Program-made: the position numbers and the translations under genes
Assembly: GCA_018242685.1 (NCBI GenBank)
Contig: JAFEBM010000033.1
Span: forward strand, 1-64,000
Length of the DNA stretch: 64,000 bases
Reading direction: 5' to 3'
DNA from: Nitrospira sp.
GTDB lineage: Bacteria > Nitrospirota > Nitrospiria > Nitrospirales > Nitrospiraceae
In this document: positions 53,064 to 62,484 of the stretch, piece by piece
Position numbering within the stretch: position 1 is the stretch's first letter
How the letters are laid out: each line of letters opens with the position of its first letter
Notes under the pieces: model-generated
What the model was told of the DNA's origin: nothing
Seen by the model: the letters and a program-made list of their open reading frames with translations, nothing else
Database searches by the model: none

Positions 53064-53960
53064 TCATCCTCGACGATTATTCGATGTGGTGTGCATTCTT
53101 GTCGAAAGGTAGTCGCGGAATTCTGCTCCCAATGCCGGATTTTTCAATGCGAACTCAACGGTGGCGATCAAAAATCCCAATTTATCGCCGGCGTCATGGC
53201 GCTGTCCCTCTACTTCCAGCGCATACATCGGAGTTTTTTTTGCCAGTGTTCTGAGTGCATCGGTCAACTGAATTTCCCCGTTCTTTCCAGGGGCGGTTTT
53301 CCTCAGGATCGGAAAGATTTCCGGAGGAAGGACATACCGGCCGATCACGGCGAGCGTAGACGGGGCATCGGTCGGCGATGGTTTCTCGACCAAATCCTCA
53401 ACCCGATGCAGACCGTGAGCGAGGCGTTTGGGGGTCACAATTCCGTACCGGCTGACATCTGCCTTGGGAACCTCTTGCACTCCCAGCACCGCCCCATGAC
53501 GTTTTTTATAGATGTGGATCAATTGAGCCAGCCCCGGAACATCGGCGTCGATGATCTCATCTCCGAGAATGACGGCGAAGGGTTCATCGCCGATCAGGTG
53601 TTGCGCGCACAACACGGCATGCCCCAAGCCTAGGGCTTCGGATTGCCGCACGTAACAGAAGTTCGCGAGGTTTGAGATCTGCCGGATTTGATGGAGCACC
53701 TGACTCTTGCCGGTGCCTTTCAAATTTTCTTCCAACTCGACGGAACGATCAAAGTGATCTTCGATGGCGCGTTTCCCGCGGCCGGTAATCACGATAATGT
53801 CTTCGATGCCCGAGGCCACCGCTTCTTCGACTGTGTATTGAATGAGCGGTTTGTCGACCAACGGCAACATCTCTTTGGGGGATGCCTTTGTGGCGGGAAG
53901 GAATCGTGTCCCAAGGCCGGCAGCGGGAATGACCGCTTTTCTGACAGTCAGACGTGACAT
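53064..53960 (-). CDS. galU: UTP--glucose-1-phosphate uridylyltransferase
   Basis: This 298-residue enzyme makes UDP-glucose for polysaccharides and sugar nucleotide pools. It starts KAVIPAAGLGTRFLPATKAS, has KEMLPLVDKPLIQYTVEEA, and GDEIIDADVPGLAQL, typical for GalU. It is cytoplasmic. The ATG at 53960 gives the family start though no good ribosome-binding site is visible. Its own transcript seems likely since lon begins 226 bases away. Confidence 0.94.
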   Translation of the reverse strand: MSRLTVRKAVIPAAGLGTRFLPATKASPKEMLPLVDKPLIQYTVEEAVASGIEDIIVITGRGKRAIEDHFDRSVELEENLKGTGKSQVLHQIRQISNLANFCYVRQSEALGLGHAVLCAQHLIGDEPFAVILGDEIIDADVPGLAQLIHIYKKRHGAVLGVQEVPKADVSRYGIVTPKRLAHGLHRVEDLVEKPSPTDAPSTLAVIGRYVLPPEIFPILRKTAPGKNGEIQLTDALRTLAKKTPMYALEVEGQRHDAGDKLGFLIATVEFALKNPALGAEFRDYLSTRMHTTSNNRRG

Positions 53961-54444
53961 GGAAGGATACTATGTGATGGGGTGTGTGAAGTCAAGAAAC
54001 GGACGAACTCATCGCATCGAAGACGATGGTGCCGTTTCCGTGTCAGGAAGGCGCGAGCGATTCTCACGAACGAAGCGTGTGCCGCACCATATCTGCGGAA
54101 TGGCGGATGGCTGTCGCGATCGATACGATCTGGGGGCCTGGATCAGAACCAAGCAAGATGCGTGCACGTCGAACCAACGGGCGGGACACTTCTTTACAAT
54201 TCTTTACAATACAGGATGACCTCAATATAATCCGGAAGTTTTGCGCGGTCGGTGGGACGAAGGACGTTCGCGTGGTAGAGCTGCCGAGCTGCAAATTCCC
54301 GATGAGAGTGCTCTTACGGTTCAGTGCGTGCTCCGGAGCGGGACAGGCTGACTCGTCGGGAGTCGGCGTGCGGTCGATTACGGAGAGGACTAGCGTGATG
54401 GTTCCAACCGCATCATCCATCTCCATACTTCGCCACAGGAATCC
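53961..54444. other. galU-bamA divergent intergenic region
   Basis: No coding frame is convincing here; frames at 53842-54219 and 54026-54454 lack ribosome-binding sites and overlap regulatory sequence. It contains the direct repeat TCTTTACAAT twice (54191-54210) and a strong promoter for bamA, leaving a leader of about 200 bases before the TTG start. Confidence 0.6.
54203..54231 (+). promoter_or_regulatory. Sigma-70-type promoter of the bamA-lpx run
   Basis: TTTACA at 54203-54208 and a perfect TATAAT at 54226-54231 are spaced by 17 bases, about 215 bases before bamA. Confidence 0.65.
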
Positions 54445-56772
54445 TTGTCGGTGACCGAGCATGCTGTCTACAGGCTTCGATCGTTCATGGTCGTGGTCAT
54501 GGTTACTTCTGTGTTGTGGAGCGTGCTCGAAGCACTCGCTCAGACGCCGGACATCAAGATCGCGTCGATTGAAATCCGAGGAGCCAAACGAATCGAAATT
54601 CCGGCGATTGTCGGTCGGCTCACGCTGAAAGTCGGCGATCGCTATACGCCGGAGACCGTGCGCGGACAGGTGAAGATCTTATACGACGCGGGGTTTTTCG
54701 AGGATGTGCAGGTCGAAACCGAGTCGATCGCCGAGGGGATGGCGGTGACCTTCGTCGTGCAAGAGAAGCCGTTCATCACCGAGATTGTCTTCGACGGGAA
54801 CGAGCAGTTGACCGAGGAGAAGCTGAAGGAAAAAACGACGATCAAGAGTCAGACATTTCTTGATCAACAACAGGTAAAGGAAAGCGCCGAGACCATTCGT
54901 CTGGCCTATCAGCATGACGGATATTACAATGCGCAAGTTGTTCCCGTGATCGAGGCGTTGGATGAGGGACGAAAGCGCCTGACCTTCCATATTACGGAGG
55001 GAGAGAAGGCCAAGGTCAAGACGGTGATATTCGAGGGGCTGCGTGCGGCCACGAAGACCGAGATGTTGAATGTCATGTCGACGCGAGAATGGATTCCTTG
55101 GTACGGCCTCGTGACGAGGTTCAAATTGCCTTCGATCGCATCCGACGCGGGCGTCTTGAAGCGTGAAGAGCTGACCAACGATGTGGAGCGGATCAAGGAA
55201 GTGTTGCTGAACAAAGGCTACTTCAATGTTCGGGTCGGCCAGCCGTCGGTGGATCTCACCGAAGATCAAAAATGGTTCATCGTGAGTTATCACATCACCG
55301 AGGGAGAGCCGTTCACCATAGGAGAGGTAGGGTTTCGAGGGAATACGGTATATGAAGACCCGGAGCTTCGAGAGGGACTGAGGATCAAAGAGGGGGAAAT
55401 CTTTCAGCGTGCCAAAATCCGAGATGAGATCACCCGAATCACGGATTTGTACGGAAGCAAAGGGTATTCATTCGCCGAAGTCATGCCTAATGTGAATCCA
55501 AACAATGAGGAACGGACGGTCAACCTCTTCTTCAACATCAAAGAAGGGGAGATGATGCGGATCCGGCAGATCAATATCTATGGGAACGACAAGACCCGAG
55601 ACAACGTCATCCGGCGAGAAATCCGAGTGGACGAACAGGATGTGATCGACACCGCCTCCCTGAAGCGAAGTTTCCAACGATTGAACAACTTGAATTTCTT
55701 CGAAACGGTCGAAATCCTGCCCGCGCAAGTCGCCCCCGACAAGGTCGATCTGAACGTGCGTGTGAAAGAAAAACCGACGGGGATGTTCAGTCTCGGCGGT
55801 GGGTTCAGTACGCTGGATCGACTGGTGGCGATCGCCGATATCACCCAAGGCAACTTGGGTGGGTACGGCTATATGGGGCGCATCCGCGGGCAACTCGGCC
55901 AGCGAAGAAGCCTCGGGTCCATCACCTTCCGCAATCCCTATTTGTACGACTCATTGACGTCGCTGCAGATAGACGGGTACAGCAGCCTCACGAATTACCT
56001 CTCGTATTTGGAGCAGCGAACCGGCGGAAACGTCACGCTCGGCCGTTGGTTATCGGAATATGTGACGGGGAGCATCAGTCTCTTTGGAGAACAGATCACG
56101 TTTTCATCCCCTCAAGCGGGTCTCTGCCCTGATTTGGTGCCGATCGTGTGTCGGCAGATAGGAACACGATCGTCGACAGGATTTCGGACGTCCATGTTCC
56201 GCGATACGAGAGACTACTACCTCGATCCTCGATCCGGCTGGCGTCTCGGCGGAGGATTTGATGTCGGAACGCCCTATCTGGGCGGGACCAACAACTTCAT
56301 CAAGTATTATGTCGACGTCATCAAGGTCACACCGCTTCCCCTCGATATGAGGCTGTCGCTGCGCACGCGTTTCGGCGAGGTCAAGGCGCTCGGCGGGACG
56401 CAGATACCGCTGAATGAACGGTTCTTCGTGGGCGGCATCAATACCATGCGTGGATTTTCCTTCGGTCGGGCTGGTCCCACAGTTCCCACGACATATGCTC
56501 CATTCGGCGCGGCCAAGCAATTGATCTTCAATGCCGAACTGATTTTTACGGTCTCTGCCGAGGCAAAATTGAACGGCGTGCTCTTCTTCGACTACGGAAA
56601 GGGGTTTGACGACAATGAACCGTTGTCGCTCAATTTGAGGCCCGCTGCAGGGATAGAGGGACGCTGGATATCCCCATTTGGTCCGTTGCGTGTCGCCTAT
56701 GGGATCAATCTTGATCGGCGGACCGGCGAGCGAATGGGCGTGTTCGAGTTTACGATCGGGACCTTGTTTTAG
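54445..56772 (+). CDS. bamA: Outer membrane protein assembly factor BamA
   Basis: This 775-residue protein inserts barrel proteins into the outer membrane. It has a signal peptide (VVVMVTSVLWSVLEALAQT), five POTRA domains (roughly 30-105, 105-185, 185-275, 275-355, 355-430; for example EIVFDGNEQLTEEKLKEKTT), and a C-terminal barrel (about 455-775) with SLGGGFSTLDRLVAIADITQ, GINTMRGFSFGRAGP and the final FEFTIGTLF. Start is TTG at 54445 with AGGA upstream; an in-frame ATG at 54487 is possible. It leads the outer membrane and lipid A run. Confidence 0.94.
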   Translation: MSVTEHAVYRLRSFMVVVMVTSVLWSVLEALAQTPDIKIASIEIRGAKRIEIPAIVGRLTLKVGDRYTPETVRGQVKILYDAGFFEDVQVETESIAEGMAVTFVVQEKPFITEIVFDGNEQLTEEKLKEKTTIKSQTFLDQQQVKESAETIRLAYQHDGYYNAQVVPVIEALDEGRKRLTFHITEGEKAKVKTVIFEGLRAATKTEMLNVMSTREWIPWYGLVTRFKLPSIASDAGVLKREELTNDVERIKEVLLNKGYFNVRVGQPSVDLTEDQKWFIVSYHITEGEPFTIGEVGFRGNTVYEDPELREGLRIKEGEIFQRAKIRDEITRITDLYGSKGYSFAEVMPNVNPNNEERTVNLFFNIKEGEMMRIRQINIYGNDKTRDNVIRREIRVDEQDVIDTASLKRSFQRLNNLNFFETVEILPAQVAPDKVDLNVRVKEKPTGMFSLGGGFSTLDRLVAIADITQGNLGGYGYMGRIRGQLGQRRSLGSITFRNPYLYDSLTSLQIDGYSSLTNYLSYLEQRTGGNVTLGRWLSEYVTGSISLFGEQITFSSPQAGLCPDLVPIVCRQIGTRSSTGFRTSMFRDTRDYYLDPRSGWRLGGGFDVGTPYLGGTNNFIKYYVDVIKVTPLPLDMRLSLRTRFGEVKALGGTQIPLNERFFVGGINTMRGFSFGRAGPTVPTTYAPFGAAKQLIFNAELIFTVSAEAKLNGVLFFDYGKGFDDNEPLSLNLRPAAGIEGRWISPFGPLRVAYGINLDRRTGERMGVFEFTIGTLF

Positions 56773-56785
56773 TCGGAGCTTTGGC

Positions 56786-57361
56786 ATGGTACGTTGGAAC
56801 GGGAATCGGCGGAAGCACTTGACGGGAGTGGCGGAATGGGCGGTGATGTCGGCTGCGGTCACCATCATGCTGGTTCTCAGCGGATGTGCCGGAGGCGCGG
56901 GCAAAATCGATGCAAAGATCGGGGTGATCAATTCACAGCGCTTGCTCAACGAGACAAGCGCGGGCAAGAAGGCCAAAGAGAGCCTGGCCACCTTTTCGAA
57001 AAATCGACATGCGTTGATGGAATTGGAGGAAAAAGAGTTGCGGCGGATGGAAGAGGACTTTGTGAAACAGGCTTCCGTCCTGAGCCCCGCCGCGAAACGA
57101 GATCGGGAAGAACAGTTTCGCCGACGCATGCAAGAGTACCAGCAAAAGGCCTCGGAATTGAATCGCGAAGTCCAAGAAAAACAAAAAGACGTTCTGGAAG
57201 GATTTCGCGACAAGATCGAAATGATCGCCGCAAAGGTCGCCAAGCGGCTCGGGTTGCAGGTTGTCGTCGATAAGAGCAAGGGTGGTCCGACCATCTATCA
57301 TGAAGAAGGTCTGGACATTTCAGGGCCGGTCATAGAGGAGTTCAACCGTGAATATCCCTAG
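56786..57361 (+). CDS. Skp/OmpH-like periplasmic chaperone, lipoprotein form
   Basis: This 191-residue protein has a lipoprotein signal with lipobox VLSGC, then an OmpH/Skp layout: KIGVINSQRLLNETSAGKKA, a long charged coiled coil (ELEEKELRRMEEDFVKQASV; KASELNREVQEKQKDVLEGF), and the strand LGLQVVVDKSKGGPTIYHEE. It should hold unfolded outer membrane proteins but be membrane-attached. It follows bamA by 13 bases and is followed by a second, non-lipidated copy. Confidence 0.88.
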   Translation: MVRWNGNRRKHLTGVAEWAVMSAAVTIMLVLSGCAGGAGKIDAKIGVINSQRLLNETSAGKKAKESLATFSKNRHALMELEEKELRRMEEDFVKQASVLSPAAKRDREEQFRRRMQEYQQKASELNREVQEKQKDVLEGFRDKIEMIAAKVAKRLGLQVVVDKSKGGPTIYHEEGLDISGPVIEEFNREYP

Positions 57362-57379
57362 TGCTGTGGGAGGTAGATC

Positions 57380-57922
57380 ATGACGGGAGCAGTGAGAGTG
57401 ATAGTGGTGGCCACGGTGTTGTCACTGGTGCAGTGGGTTGAGCCGCTCCAGGCCGGTGAAGCGATCCGGGTCGGGGTCATGGATCAGCAGATGGTGATGG
57501 AACGAACGAAGAGCGGAAAACTGGCCATGGAAGAGGTGAAGGGATATTCCATGACCAGACAGAAGATCATCAATGCCGATGAGCAAGAACTCAAAGATTT
57601 GGAGCAGTCCATACAAGATCCGAGCGCCAAACTCACCGACCAGGCGAGACAGGAGAAAGAGGAACAGTGGCGGAGTAAGATGGAAGCGTATCAGCGCCGA
57701 CTTCAAGAATTTAATCGTGAAGTTCAACAAAAACAGCGCGAGATGGTCGTGGAATATGCGCAAAAGATCGCGGCCGCAGCGAAAGCCGTGGCTCAGAAAG
57801 AGGGTTATACGGCCATCCTCGATAAAGGCAATGAGGCCCTCATCCGCATCGTTCTCTATTATCAGCCGACGCTGGACGCGACGGACTCGGTCATCAAGGA
57901 ATTTGACCGGCAGAATCCGTAA
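57380..57922 (+). CDS. Skp/OmpH-like periplasmic chaperone, soluble form
   Basis: This 180-residue protein has a cleavable signal peptide (VVATVLSLVQWVEPLQAGEA) and the OmpH fold: RVGVMDQQMVMERTKSGKLA, a charged coiled coil (QRRLQEFNREVQQKQREMVV), and AVAQKEGYTAILDKGNEALI. It is the usual Skp-type neighbour of bamA and likely chaperones outer membrane proteins. It shares its layout with the preceding lipoprotein copy, so a duplication is probable. Confidence 0.9.
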   Translation: MTGAVRVIVVATVLSLVQWVEPLQAGEAIRVGVMDQQMVMERTKSGKLAMEEVKGYSMTRQKIINADEQELKDLEQSIQDPSAKLTDQARQEKEEQWRSKMEAYQRRLQEFNREVQQKQREMVVEYAQKIAAAAKAVAQKEGYTAILDKGNEALIRIVLYYQPTLDATDSVIKEFDRQNP

Positions 57923-57959
57923 ACCGTAGAACTATCGGGACAGAGAGGAGGCAGAGCCA

Positions 57960-58412
57960 ATGGCATCGGTCGAGCAGGCTGAGATTCAGGCGTTACTTCC
58001 CCACCGGTATCCCTTCTTGCTGGTGGATCGAATCAAGGAGTTTGAACCGCATCAGAGAATCGTCGGGATCAAAAATGTGACGGTGAACGAACCGTTCTTT
58101 CAAGGACATTTCCCCGGACGTCCCGTGATGCCGGGGGTGCTGATTATCGAAGCCATGGCTCAGGTGGGTGGCGTGCTGGTGTTCAAGTCGGGCGGGACGG
58201 TCGGAAAAACCGTCATGTATCTGACGGGTATCGACGAGGCAAAATTCCGGCGACCAGTCGTGCCGGGTGATCAGCTCCGGTTTGAAATCGAAGTACTCAA
58301 GAAACGTCCGCCGTTCTGGAAAATGCAAGGGAAGGCATACGTAGACAATGAGGTGGTCTGTGAAGCCGTCGTGACGGCGATGGTGATGGAAGAGAAGGCG
58401 GAAACACGGTAA
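57960..58412 (+). CDS. fabZ: 3-hydroxyacyl-ACP dehydratase FabZ
   Basis: This 150-residue enzyme dehydrates 3-hydroxyacyl-ACP in fatty acid synthesis. The catalytic His and Glu lie in FQGHFPGRPVMPGVLIIEAM; other typical parts are PHRYPFLLVDRI and GIDEAKFRRPVVPGD. The ATG at 57960 has GAGAGGAGGC upstream. fabZ next to lpxA links lipid A acylation with fatty acid synthesis, the usual Gram-negative order. Confidence 0.96.
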   Translation: MASVEQAEIQALLPHRYPFLLVDRIKEFEPHQRIVGIKNVTVNEPFFQGHFPGRPVMPGVLIIEAMAQVGGVLVFKSGGTVGKTVMYLTGIDEAKFRRPVVPGDQLRFEIEVLKKRPPFWKMQGKAYVDNEVVCEAVVTAMVMEEKAETR

Positions 58413-58525
58413 GCGGTCCTGATCGTTCCTCGACCTTGAAGTGTACGATAGAGTGGTGAGCAAGGCAATGATCCAGTCGTTGAGCAATGACCGGTGATGT
58501 TGGACGCGAGTAAAGGGGGGCATGC

Positions 58526-59344
58526 GTGAAGATACATCCTACAGCGATCGTTCATCCCAAAGCGAACCTCGATGGTGACGTGGAGATCGGGCCATTCTGT
58601 GTAATCGGGGAGCATGTCGCAATCGGAAAGGGAAGCCGATTGCTCTCCCATGTGACGATCGATGGGTGGACCGAGATTGGGGAACGGAACGAAGTGCACC
58701 CGTTTGCTTCGATCGGAGGGCCTCCGCAACACCTTGGATATAAAGGTGAACCGACCAAGGTCATCATCGGCGATGACAACACGATCCGGGAGTATGTCAC
58801 GATCAACCGTGGAACCGTCCAAGGAGGGGGAGTGACCTCTCTTGGGTCGAAGGGCATTTTGATGGCCTACGTGCATGTGGCCCATGATTGCCGGCTCGGC
58901 AACCATATCATCATGGCCAATGCGGCCAGCCTCGCTGGACACATCACCATCGGCGATCATTCTGTCATCGGAGGATTGACCGGTATTCTCCAGTTCGTAC
59001 GTGTCGGAGATTTCGTGATGGTCGGCGGTTGTTGCGCCATTGGTCAGGATATTCCTCCTTTTACGTTCGCCGCCGGCGGCTATCGTGCACATCTGTATGG
59101 TCTGAACACGGTCGGCTTACAACGGCACGGGTTCTCGGCGGATCGCATTGCCCTGCTCAGGAAGGCCTTTGATCTCCTCTTTCGGGAGGGACATCGAACA
59201 GCGGAAGCAATTCGACTGGCCAAGAAGGAGTTTAAGGGACAGGCTGATGTGGCCAAGATTCTCGCGTTTATGGAGGGCACCAAACGGGGAATCTCGCGGG
59301 CGGTGAACCGCGAGATGGAGCGCGAGTTCGATCAACAAGTGTGA
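58526..59344 (+). CDS. lpxA: Acyl-ACP--UDP-GlcNAc O-acyltransferase LpxA
   Basis: This 272-residue left-handed beta-helix enzyme takes the first step of lipid A synthesis. Hexapeptide repeats begin at IHPTAIVHPKANLDGDVEIG; the catalytic His is in AYVHVAHDCRLGNHIIMANA; the C-terminal helical domain includes RHGFSADRIALLRKAFDLLF. Start is GTG at 58526. The true acceptor could be UDP-GlcNAc or the 3-amino analogue, relevant because of the oxidoreductase downstream. Confidence 0.96.
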   Translation: MKIHPTAIVHPKANLDGDVEIGPFCVIGEHVAIGKGSRLLSHVTIDGWTEIGERNEVHPFASIGGPPQHLGYKGEPTKVIIGDDNTIREYVTINRGTVQGGGVTSLGSKGILMAYVHVAHDCRLGNHIIMANAASLAGHITIGDHSVIGGLTGILQFVRVGDFVMVGGCCAIGQDIPPFTFAAGGYRAHLYGLNTVGLQRHGFSADRIALLRKAFDLLFREGHRTAEAIRLAKKEFKGQADVAKILAFMEGTKRGISRAVNREMEREFDQQV

Positions 59345-59354
59345 TGTCGGCACT

Positions 59355-60209
59355 ATGCACCTGACCATGCCTATACCAGACGGCCGAATCGGAGTGATCG
59401 CCGGGAATGGACGGTTTCCGATCATCTTTGCCGATAACGCCCGCAAGATGGGGCTCCAAGTATTCGCGGTGGCTCACGAGGGCGAAACCGAACCGGAGCT
59501 TGAACAGCATGTCGATCGGATCCATTGGGTCAAGATCGGCCAACTCAATAAACTGATCAACGCCTTCAAGTCCGACGGCGTCCGGAAAGTGGTCATGTTG
59601 GGAGGTATCAAGAAAACGCACGTCTATAGCCATGCCCGTCCTGATTTTCGCGTGTTGGCGCTGGCCACGAAATTGGTCCTCTGGAAGGACGACGATATCT
59701 TACGTGCGCTCGCTGCAGAACTCGAAAAGGATGGACTCACCATCTGTGAATCGACGTTCGGCCTGGAAGGGATCTTGGTTGAGGAAGGCACGCTCACGTC
59801 CCGCCAACCGACCAAGAAAGAGTGGGCCGACATCCGCTATGGCTGGGACGTGGCCAAGGAGACTGGGCGTCTCGACATCGGGCAATGTGTCGTGATTAAA
59901 GACCGTGTCGTCGTGGCGGTCGAAGCGGTCGAAGGAACCGATGAAGCGATCAAGCGCGGAGGCGAATTGGCCAAGAATGGTGCGGTGGTGGTGAAGCGGA
60001 GCAAGCCACAGCAGGATCTCCGGTTTGACCTGCCGGCTGTCGGCCCCAGAACGATCGAGGTCATGCGTTCCGTCAAGGCCTCGGTGCTTGCCGTCGAGGC
60101 CGGCCGGTCCGTGATGCTGGATCGAGAACTGCTGATCAGCGAGGCGGAAGACGCCGGAATCGCCGTCGTCGGCCTCGTTCGCGAAGAGGAGCCGAGCACG
60201 GCAACCTGA
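59355..60209 (+). CDS. lpxI: UDP-2,3-diacylglucosamine pyrophosphatase LpxI
   Basis: This 284-residue protein is the LpxI type (DUF1009) that replaces LpxH: IGVIAGNGRFPIIFADNARK, GQLNKLINAFKSDGVRKVVM, GGIKKTHVYSHARPDFR, and the C-terminal FDLPAVGPRTIEVMRSVKAS. It hydrolyses UDP-2,3-diacyl-GlcN to lipid X. It begins 10 bases after lpxA. The start codon could also be ATG 59367. Confidence 0.93.
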   Translation: MHLTMPIPDGRIGVIAGNGRFPIIFADNARKMGLQVFAVAHEGETEPELEQHVDRIHWVKIGQLNKLINAFKSDGVRKVVMLGGIKKTHVYSHARPDFRVLALATKLVLWKDDDILRALAAELEKDGLTICESTFGLEGILVEEGTLTSRQPTKKEWADIRYGWDVAKETGRLDIGQCVVIKDRVVVAVEAVEGTDEAIKRGGELAKNGAVVVKRSKPQQDLRFDLPAVGPRTIEVMRSVKASVLAVEAGRSVMLDRELLISEAEDAGIAVVGLVREEEPSTAT

Positions 60210-60306
60210 GCCAACGGAGAGGATTTCGGAATCTGAAGATCTGTTGATTTCCGGAATTCAACAAATCGTCAGATCAATAGATCCCCAAATTCAGAAAAAA
60301 CGGTGT

Positions 60307-61254
60307 ATGACGAAGCTTCGTGCCGGTGTCATCGGGGTCGGACATCTCGGGCAACATCACGCGCGACTGTATGCCTCGTTGCCGGACTCGGCGTTGATCG
60401 GCGTGGTCGATCACAACCATGGACGAGCTTCTCTCATCGGCCGTCAATACGGCGCACGGGAGTTTGACGACCTGCCGGACCTTTTGAAACACGTCGATGT
60501 CGTGAGTGTTGCCGTCCCTACATCCGCACACTATTCCGTTGCCAAAGCCTGTCTCGAAGCCGGGAAACATGTTCTGGTGGAGAAGCCGATCGCCGTGTTG
60601 CCGATCGAGGCGCAGGAGCTGGTGGAGTTGGCCAAGATGAATGGATGCACGCTGCAAGTAGGGCACAGCGAGCGGTTCAACCCGATCATGCAGATGATGC
60701 GGCCGCACATTCGACGGCCGATGTTGTTCGAGGGACGACGAATGGGCGTCTATAGCGAGCGCGGCACAGACGTCGATGTCGTCCTGGATTTGATGATTCA
60801 CGACCTTGATTTGGTGTTGTCCTGTCATCCAGGCCCGGTGGAAGAGGTACGGGCGGCCGGCCTGTCGGTGCGTTCTTCTACGAGCGATGTCGCCAATGCC
60901 TACATCCAATTCGAGAGCGGGTGTGTCGCCAGCTTGATCGCAAGTCGAGTCTCTGTAAAGGCGATGCGGCAGATGTGTCTGTTTCAACCGGATGGGTCTA
61001 TATCGATAGATTTCCAATCCCGTCAGGGAGTGGTCGGGCGCCGATCGGTTGAACCAGGCCAAACCCCGATGGTGGTGGTTGAAGAGTTTCAAGCCGGCGA
61101 TGATGAGCCGCTGAGATTGCAGCTAGAGTCGTTTCTGCAGGCCATTCGCGCGCAATCGTGCCCGGTCGTGTCGGGCGAAGACGGGACGGCCGCCCTGGAA
61201 GTGGCGCATCGCGTGCTGTCCGCCCTCAAGGAGTTCGGACAGCGAAATGCCTGA
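60307..61254 (+). CDS. Gfo/Idh/MocA-family NAD(P)-dependent sugar oxidoreductase (GnnA-like position)
   Basis: This 315-residue protein has the Rossmann nucleotide motif GVIGVGHLGQHHARLYASLP, the family EKP motif (HVLVEKPIAV), and LQVGHSERFNPI around the catalytic region. It oxidises or epimerises a sugar or sugar nucleotide. Its place between lpxI and lpxB matches gnnA, known between lpxA and lpxB in Acidithiobacillus, where GnnA and GnnB make UDP-GlcNAc3N. No gnnB-like transaminase gene lies here, so that role is only a suggestion. Confidence 0.82.
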   Translation: MTKLRAGVIGVGHLGQHHARLYASLPDSALIGVVDHNHGRASLIGRQYGAREFDDLPDLLKHVDVVSVAVPTSAHYSVAKACLEAGKHVLVEKPIAVLPIEAQELVELAKMNGCTLQVGHSERFNPIMQMMRPHIRRPMLFEGRRMGVYSERGTDVDVVLDLMIHDLDLVLSCHPGPVEEVRAAGLSVRSSTSDVANAYIQFESGCVASLIASRVSVKAMRQMCLFQPDGSISIDFQSRQGVVGRRSVEPGQTPMVVVEEFQAGDDEPLRLQLESFLQAIRAQSCPVVSGEDGTAALEVAHRVLSALKEFGQRNA

Positions 61255-61341
61255 GGACATCTTCCGTCGGCTGACCATATCGGGTTCTTCGCGGCCATGC
61301 ACATCAGGCCGCCGTTACGCCTATGGTTTTGTAGATCGATC

Positions 61342-62484
61342 ATGGCCCGTATCCTGATCATTTCGGGTGAAGCCTCCGGCGACCTTCACGGAGCCAATCT
61401 TGCCAAAGCGTTGAAAGCGCGCGATCCTCAGGTCTCGTTGGCAGGCATCGGTGGCCGCGCGATGGAGGCGGCCGGTGTGCGATTGGTGGAGGAAATGGGG
61501 CGCTTTGACGTCATTGGTATGGTCGGCCCCTTGGCGTTGGTGTCGATCATACGGCGCTTTATCACGATGCGGCGGTTATTCCGATCAAAACGATGGGACA
61601 CGGTGGTGTTTATCGACCACCCGGGCCTCAATATGCGCTTGGCGTATTTTGCCAAAGCGGCCGGCCTACGGGTGATCTACTATATCGCGCCGCAGATTTG
61701 GGCGTGGGCGCCTTGGCGGATTCGTTGGATCAAACAGCGGGTCGATCACGTCCTGGTCATACTCCCTTTTGAGAAACCCCTCTACGACGAAGCGGGTGTA
61801 CCCTGTACGTTTGTCGGCAATCCCATATTGGATGCGGTCGCGGGTCGCTACGATCGGAGGGAGCTTCGAAGCAGATTCGGTTTCTCCGATGATGAGCGAG
61901 TGATTGCCTTGTTGCCGGGAAGCCGGGCTCATGAAGTGCAGGTTCTGCTGCCGATCCTCATCGAGGCTGTAGAGAAATTGGCTCGCCGGGAACCCAAAAC
62001 GAAGTTTATCCTGGCGCAAGCCTCCACCATACCGGATAATCTGCTGCAGTCTCTTCTGGAGCGCAGCCCGGTTCCTATCGTGCGGGTGAAGGAGCAGGCC
62101 ACCGAAGCGATGGCGTTGTCGGACCTTGTGCTGGTGGCTTCGGGTACGGCCACGCTGCAAGCGGCTGTGGTCGGAACTCCAATGGTGTTGTTCTATCGAA
62201 CCACACCGCTGACATTTTTATTTGCGAATATATTTATTCGATTCGTGCTTCGAGTCAGATGGATCGGGCTGGTCAATTTGGTGGCTGACCGGACGGTTGT
62301 GCCGGAGTTGATCCAATCCGCTGCGACGGGGCAGCGATTGTATGAAGAAGCACTTCGGATCTTGGACGATCGACCGGTCTATGAAGAGATAAAACGGGAT
62401 TTGGCAAAGGTTCGGGGCGCCTTGGGTGAACCGGGTGCCTCAGCCAGAGCCGCGGAGGCGGTGTTGACGGCATGCCAGGCGTAG
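61342..62484 (+). CDS. lpxB: Lipid-A-disaccharide synthase LpxB
   Basis: This 380-residue glycosyltransferase joins lipid X and UDP-diacyl-GlcN. Typical features are ILIISGEASGDLHGANLAKA, VFIDHPGLNMRLAYFAKA, YYIAPQIWAWAPWRIRWIKQ, VGNPILDAV and LLPGSRAHEVQVLLPILIEA. The ATG at 61342 gives the family start; the upstream in-frame ATG at 61297 is unlikely. Its end overlaps the start of the msbA-like gene by 13 bases. Confidence 0.96.
   Translation: MARILIISGEASGDLHGANLAKALKARDPQVSLAGIGGRAMEAAGVRLVEEMGRFDVIGMVGPLALVSIIRRFITMRRLFRSKRWDTVVFIDHPGLNMRLAYFAKAAGLRVIYYIAPQIWAWAPWRIRWIKQRVDHVLVILPFEKPLYDEAGVPCTFVGNPILDAVAGRYDRRELRSRFGFSDDERVIALLPGSRAHEVQVLLPILIEAVEKLARREPKTKFILAQASTIPDNLLQSLLERSPVPIVRVKEQATEAMALSDLVLVASGTATLQAAVVGTPMVLFYRTTPLTFLFANIFIRFVLRVRWIGLVNLVADRTVVPELIQSAATGQRLYEEALRILDDRPVYEEIKRDLAKVRGALGEPGASARAAEAVLTACQA

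Noticed and set aside
54026-54454. 142-codon frame upstream of bamA
   Set aside because: It overlaps the strong promoter and leader of bamA and shows no recognisable protein features.
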